Positions 63,601-64,000 of a stretch of DNA of 64,000 nucleotides are shown in pieces. The stretch comes from Siphonodentalium dalli (Eukaryota > Mollusca > Scaphopoda > Gadilida > Siphonodentaliidae): NCBI GenBank assembly GCA_032622095.1, contig CP136065.1:247565474-247629473 (forward strand), in the 5' to 3' direction. Every line of letters begins with the position of its first letter. The stretch's first letter is position 1. The position numbers and the translations under genes are program-made. The notes under the pieces are model-generated. The model ran no database searches and was not told where the DNA came from. It worked only from the letters and a program-made list of their open reading frames with translations.

Positions 63601-64000
63601 AATACTGAAAGCAGTTATCGCATCAAAGGGACAACAAAGAAGGCTTTAGCAAGCTAATTGTGATTGTGTATTTCGATAGCCTGATTGTTTAAATTGTCCA
63701 GTAATTCGGCAACGGCACTGCTTTCGCGATGGCATAATGGTGGTGGGTGTGTTCCGACTAGTCGACTAGCCGATTTCGGAATCGACTAATTTAATAATCG
63801 CGTCTATTTCGATTAGTCGATTAATCGTTTCAACACTACCAGATATATACGACATTGTGAGAACATTGTTTTACTATTTTGATTATAAGACATCCTGAGA
63901 ACATTGTTTTACTATCATTATTATACTTTTTTGACAGGCTGCATTCAGAGAACCACGACTGTTGGTGGTAACCGATCCCCGCACGGACCATCAGCCCGTT
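42562..64000 (+). CDS. RPSA: RPSA, 40S ribosomal protein SA (uS2, laminin-receptor family), partial
   Basis: Small-subunit ribosomal protein uS2; in the cytoplasm it sits on the 40S body/head border near the mRNA exit and is needed for subunit maturation. Three coding exons (42562-42694, 50060-50265, 63938-64000) join in phase to 134 residues of a family usually close to 300. Diagnostic blocks, near-identical to vertebrate [55 protein letters not shown] and [16 protein letters not shown]. The C-terminal part lies past the right edge. The two introns are unusually long for a ribosomal protein gene and consist mostly of nested transposons. Confidence 0.97.
45232..47075. repeat. long-period minisatellite GGGGCGCCTGCGGCGCATAA, split by an insertion
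   Basis: Two alternating half-units: CCTCTATACTCTAATGATCG + GGCGCCTGCGGCGCATAAGA + TACTTATACCTATTATTTAT, and GCAGTAGCCTCTATAGG + GGCGCCTGCGGCGCATAAGA + TACTATGGGTGGCGGGATGG. The combined period is about 145-150 bp, roughly 5 copies, at 45232-45612 and 46708-47075, separated by the element at 45621-46707. Confidence 0.88.
45621..46707. mobile_element. innermost hAT-type element (1087 bp), TSD GGTGGGTG
   Basis: Ends TAGGGCTGGACGATAT and CGCCCAGCACTA; perfect 8-bp duplication GGTGGGTG at 45613-45620 and 46708-46715, taken from the host minisatellite. Subterminal ACCGCGGTT motifs and GACGATATT repeats. Non-coding. Confidence 0.88.
47180..47700. repeat. three spaced copies of CCAAGATGGCCGCC...TCACGTGAC
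   Basis: At 47228, 47449 and 47626: (T)CAAGATGG(C/A)CG(T/C)CAA(G/T)(A/G)TCACGTG(A/T). The copies are 177-221 bp apart in otherwise diverged sequence that also shares (TA)n and CACTTTG-like parts, so this looks like an old tandem array of about 200 bp with one conserved core. A (TA)n run lies at 47317-47345. Confidence 0.6.
48160..48332. repeat. 20-bp minisatellite TCATGGGGTGTTAGGTCCAT
   Basis: About 8.5 copies with CATTC/CACTC and TTAGG/TAAGG variants. It lies inside the 43689-48773 element. Confidence 0.92.
48425..48575. repeat. short tandem repeat ACTCATCTCTCCCCCG(T/C)GCCCC
   Basis: Four diverged copies, two of them with a leading AACTAATAAATT. No other feature. Confidence 0.7.
50060..50265 (+). 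CDS. RPSA: RPSA coding exon 2
   Basis: Acceptor TTTTTCTATTTCAG, donor ATCCAG|GTAATC. 206 nt: the rest of a split glycine codon, then [20 protein letters not shown] and on to GTFTNQIQ. Ends in phase 0, matching exon 3. Confidence 0.97.
50706..52118. mobile_element. hAT-type MITE/non-autonomous element (1413 bp), TSD TATACAGC
   Basis: Ends AGGGTTTCCG and CGGAAACCCTG; 8-bp duplication TATACAGC at 50698-50705 and 52119-52126. The inverted arm at 59689-59702 carries the uninterrupted site (GATGGCTGTATATCAAG), proving the borders. A hairpin GACGGGACGACCATGGTTCG and inverse lies near 50760. No transposase. Confidence 0.92.
52214..52655. mobile_element. foldback element ACCTACCTATATACTTACCC
   Basis: Left arm 52214-52350 (ACCTACCTATATACTTACCC ... 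TCTGGTATAA ... AATCGGAATCGGC) is inverted at 52506-52655. It sits where the outer element's arms stop pairing, so it is a further insertion or the arm tips of another nested unit. Confidence 0.65.
52679..52845. repeat. direct repeat pair CAGGCACATGTCCTGCAG
   Basis: A 50-bp segment (ACAGGCACATGTCCTGCAG...GGCCTCGGTGTATTTATT) occurs at 52678-52729 and 52795-52845. The intervening piece (TTGTAATGTATTGTATCGAC...GTATTCTAGG) reappears split at 57118-57160 and 58829-58842, showing this was one continuous stretch before two insertions. Confidence 0.85.
53116..54603 (+). CDS. hAT-superfamily transposase, N-terminal and catalytic part (495 aa before frameshift)
   Basis: DNA transposase, nuclear, cut-and-paste. 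Residues 1-45 are basic; about 45-85 are serine/aspartate-rich. A zinc-finger-like module follows (CKNCEFF at about residue 121, then HEQSRRH near 159), as in ZNF862/ZMYM-like hAT proteins. The RNase-H-fold motifs are present: LLCDESAD (first Asp, about 293), [12 protein letters not shown] (second Asp, about 359), [10 protein letters not shown] (C-x2-H, about 386) and TRWLSHG (about 453). The frame ends soon after an A7 run at 54553-54559; the other frame carries the true continuation. Confidence 0.93.
   Translation: MQKMSHNSKYYRKKIQPDKRPSSTTNIITFFKKKKVDDADSAQPLDTNDSVVKSKNSETASHTQSSESSDSDDHDIDIVSEEESEFVYLPVPGIKPDERLFSSGKYEEKYKWLYFSVRKEGYMCKNCEFFSDKFQAADKGAFHTKGVKLGTHPTRKLTKHEQSRRHTTSMLSSQTLTQVDTKDKKSVLSQLCDSSIKIEAKNRSGMTILLKTVYFMIKKSWAHTTNFENVIEFCAKTGNTELQEFLNRMSDEKSKLSYTSPFSVKQYIQCMSDYMEEDILCSLRRNKFFTLLCDESADESNVTQLCIMGRFLKDGEVCDHFLGIIPMQKTDAATLMDCLQKFLMQKGINIENTRFIALDGTNTMSGERTGLQKRYRHFSPFAQYINCRNHRLALAFSHVLKKYKKLQEADNLLVGLAKFFGSSPQRTAAFNTAQDVYLLKELKLVWPSTTRWLSHGKSCERIITRFQCILDTLDGIYNDKKRPRNFRTEMPVNRS
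54524..55588 (+). CDS. hAT transposase, C-terminal part in shifted frame (hATC dimerisation domain)
   Basis: From the A7 run the second frame continues without a stop to TGA at 55588 (about 345 useful residues). It ends with the hAT C-terminal dimerisation signature [36 protein letters not shown] and the charged segment before hATC are also typical. One surplus A in A7 would account for the shift, so this is either a recent inactivation, an assembly error at a homopolymer, or recoding. No intron borders at the site. Confidence 0.92.
   Translation: MTHWMVFIMTKKDPEILGLRCQLIDPENVALICILADILSETNKLSTILQADWANFTQLPAYVKATTISLTSLANDLSLGTNYKNINKLLQDVNQSHSIFEIRTRTHQIFDLKTFETDVVKPMIKELISEIEMMTSSSSLLSSFGIFDPRNLPRNEKELPLYGSTEIVTLATFYGKPCTDTFLGHVTEVLPEFETEDIISKFESFKPHMFSLRDIHERNISEKIKSVENKILFTVLSKSKKEEEQNLADLKINLPYNIRFLLKAFHKDESFRSLFPQMYYIVYLANLIPTGTVNVERAFSLMSLIKTPLRNKMGQCTLDSLMRVCRDSSNIDDIDWEKIIDAYNSMGPTRKIAL
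56333..56599. repeat. long perfect-type palindrome in hAT 3' region
   Basis: 56402-56599 is a near-perfect inverted repeat (TTATTATAGGTGTGTTGTTA ... CACTATAACTTAAGGCT / inverse) of about 2 x 98 bp. Just before it is a smaller hairpin at 56333-56391 (AAGCAGTCTG...TTTCAAGTG / inverse) preceded by a second copy of ATCAATCAGACTTTAAAAAC. No coding frame. Confidence 0.9.
57161..58824. mobile_element. TIR element CAGTCCTTCGA (1664 bp), TSD ACTTAC
   Basis: Ends CAGTCCTTCGATTTTG and CAAATTCGAAGGACTG; ACTTAC on both sides, while the uninserted copy at 52765-52775 reads ACGTAC. Subterminal GCGCGCG-rich blocks at both ends. Two short frames (within 57300-57495 and 58261-58470) have acidic, protein-like composition but no recognised domain; they could be remnants of an element-encoded protein interrupted by the next insertion. 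Confidence 0.8.
57565..58147. mobile_element. TTAA MITE nested in the CAGTCC element
   Basis: Ends AGGGGTACTGTACGCCA and TGGCGTACAGTACCCCT with TTAA at each side. Non-coding, AT-rich inside. A different family from the TTAA MITEs at 16628 and 44921. Confidence 0.85.
58843..59604. other. interior of the outer element, nothing recognised
   Basis: Sequence between the nested insertions and the right inverted arm; no domain, tandem repeat or hairpin of note. Confidence 0.4.
60182..61922. other. RPSA intron 2, between insertion nests
   Basis: No exon. A G-run at 61278-61291. A solitary end GGCCTAAAAAAAGACCATTG (61347) of the GGCC...GTTTCC family lies without a partner. 61795-61915 starts a short tandem repeat (core AACAT/TTGTTTTACT). 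Confidence 0.5.
61795..63930. repeat. short tandem repeat split by hAT-type insertion
   Basis: Units with TTGTTTTACTAT-CA-GATTATA and GACATCCTGAGAA occur at 61800-61915 and continue at 63847-63930; the 1.9-kb element in between interrupts them. Confidence 0.6.
61923..63838. mobile_element. hAT-type non-autonomous element (1916 bp), TSD CCAGATAT
   Basis: Ends TAGTGTTGAAACGATTAG and TAATCGTTTCAACACTA; perfect 8-bp duplication CCAGATAT at 61915-61922 and 63839-63846. Subterminal GACTAGTCG/CGACTAGTC motifs at both ends. No transposase domain in the short frames inside. Confidence 0.92.
63938..64000 (+). CDS. RPSA: RPSA coding exon 3 (partial, cut by window edge)
   Basis: Acceptor TACTTTTTTGACAG followed by [20 protein letters not shown] and V, 21 codons in phase 0. 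Vertebrate RPSA has [20 protein letters not shown]. Confidence 0.97.

Overview
This is nuclear DNA of an animal. It is AT-rich and intron-rich, most of it is transposon-derived, and there are no operons, ribosome-binding sites or prokaryotic genes. The two recognisable host genes and the style of the interspersed repeats (short palindromic elements, TTAA- and 8-bp-TSD families, Tc/mariner-like hairpins, tandem-unit elements carrying GGACGGAC-like runs) suggest a marine invertebrate, most likely a mollusc. The species assignment is inference.

Two host genes lie head to head, with start codons about 9.6 kb apart. (1) On the minus strand, positions 32914 down to 1 hold the 5' part of a PCM1 (pericentriolar material 1) orthologue. 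I assembled 16 coding exons by hand; their splice phases join without conflict into 818 N-terminal residues, and the gene runs off the left edge. (2) On the plus strand, 42562 to the right edge holds RPSA, the 40S ribosomal protein SA (uS2). Three coding exons give 134 residues, and the gene runs off the right edge. The two RPSA introns seen are 7.4 kb and 13.7 kb and are almost wholly filled with nested transposons.

Layout. 1-33 kb: PCM1 exons separated by introns with palindromic MITEs, a 1.2-1.5 kb duplicated block (15.5-18.9 kb), and minisatellites at 4.46-4.99, 6.5-6.7, 8.84-9.95, 23.8-24.5 and 31.29-32.28 kb. 33-42.5 kb: intergenic, with an 869-bp TIR element carrying a decayed coding fragment, a tRNA-like SINE remnant, an 8-bp-TSD element, a 1-kb TIR element and a field of TTGCGCTTAAG-type repeats. 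42.5-64 kb: RPSA with two insertion nests. The first (43404-49688) is five levels deep. The second (50347 to about 60178) carries a 4.27-kb hAT transposon whose transposase is broken by one frameshift.

The most unusual observation is in PCM1. Three independent minisatellites (39/33-bp, 88-bp and 64-bp units) are anchored exactly on exon borders, and each unit carries a copy of the real splice site with adjoining codons. The first has about 32 copies of a 3' splice acceptor, the second six copies of a 5' donor, and the third at least six donors. The start-codon segment of exon 1 also appears duplicated, and the exon 15 donor may be. Together the gene presents many decoy splice sites next to the ones that keep the protein in frame. 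In the acceptor array the unit lengths are multiples of three, so the nearest decoys would add coding repeats rather than break the frame.
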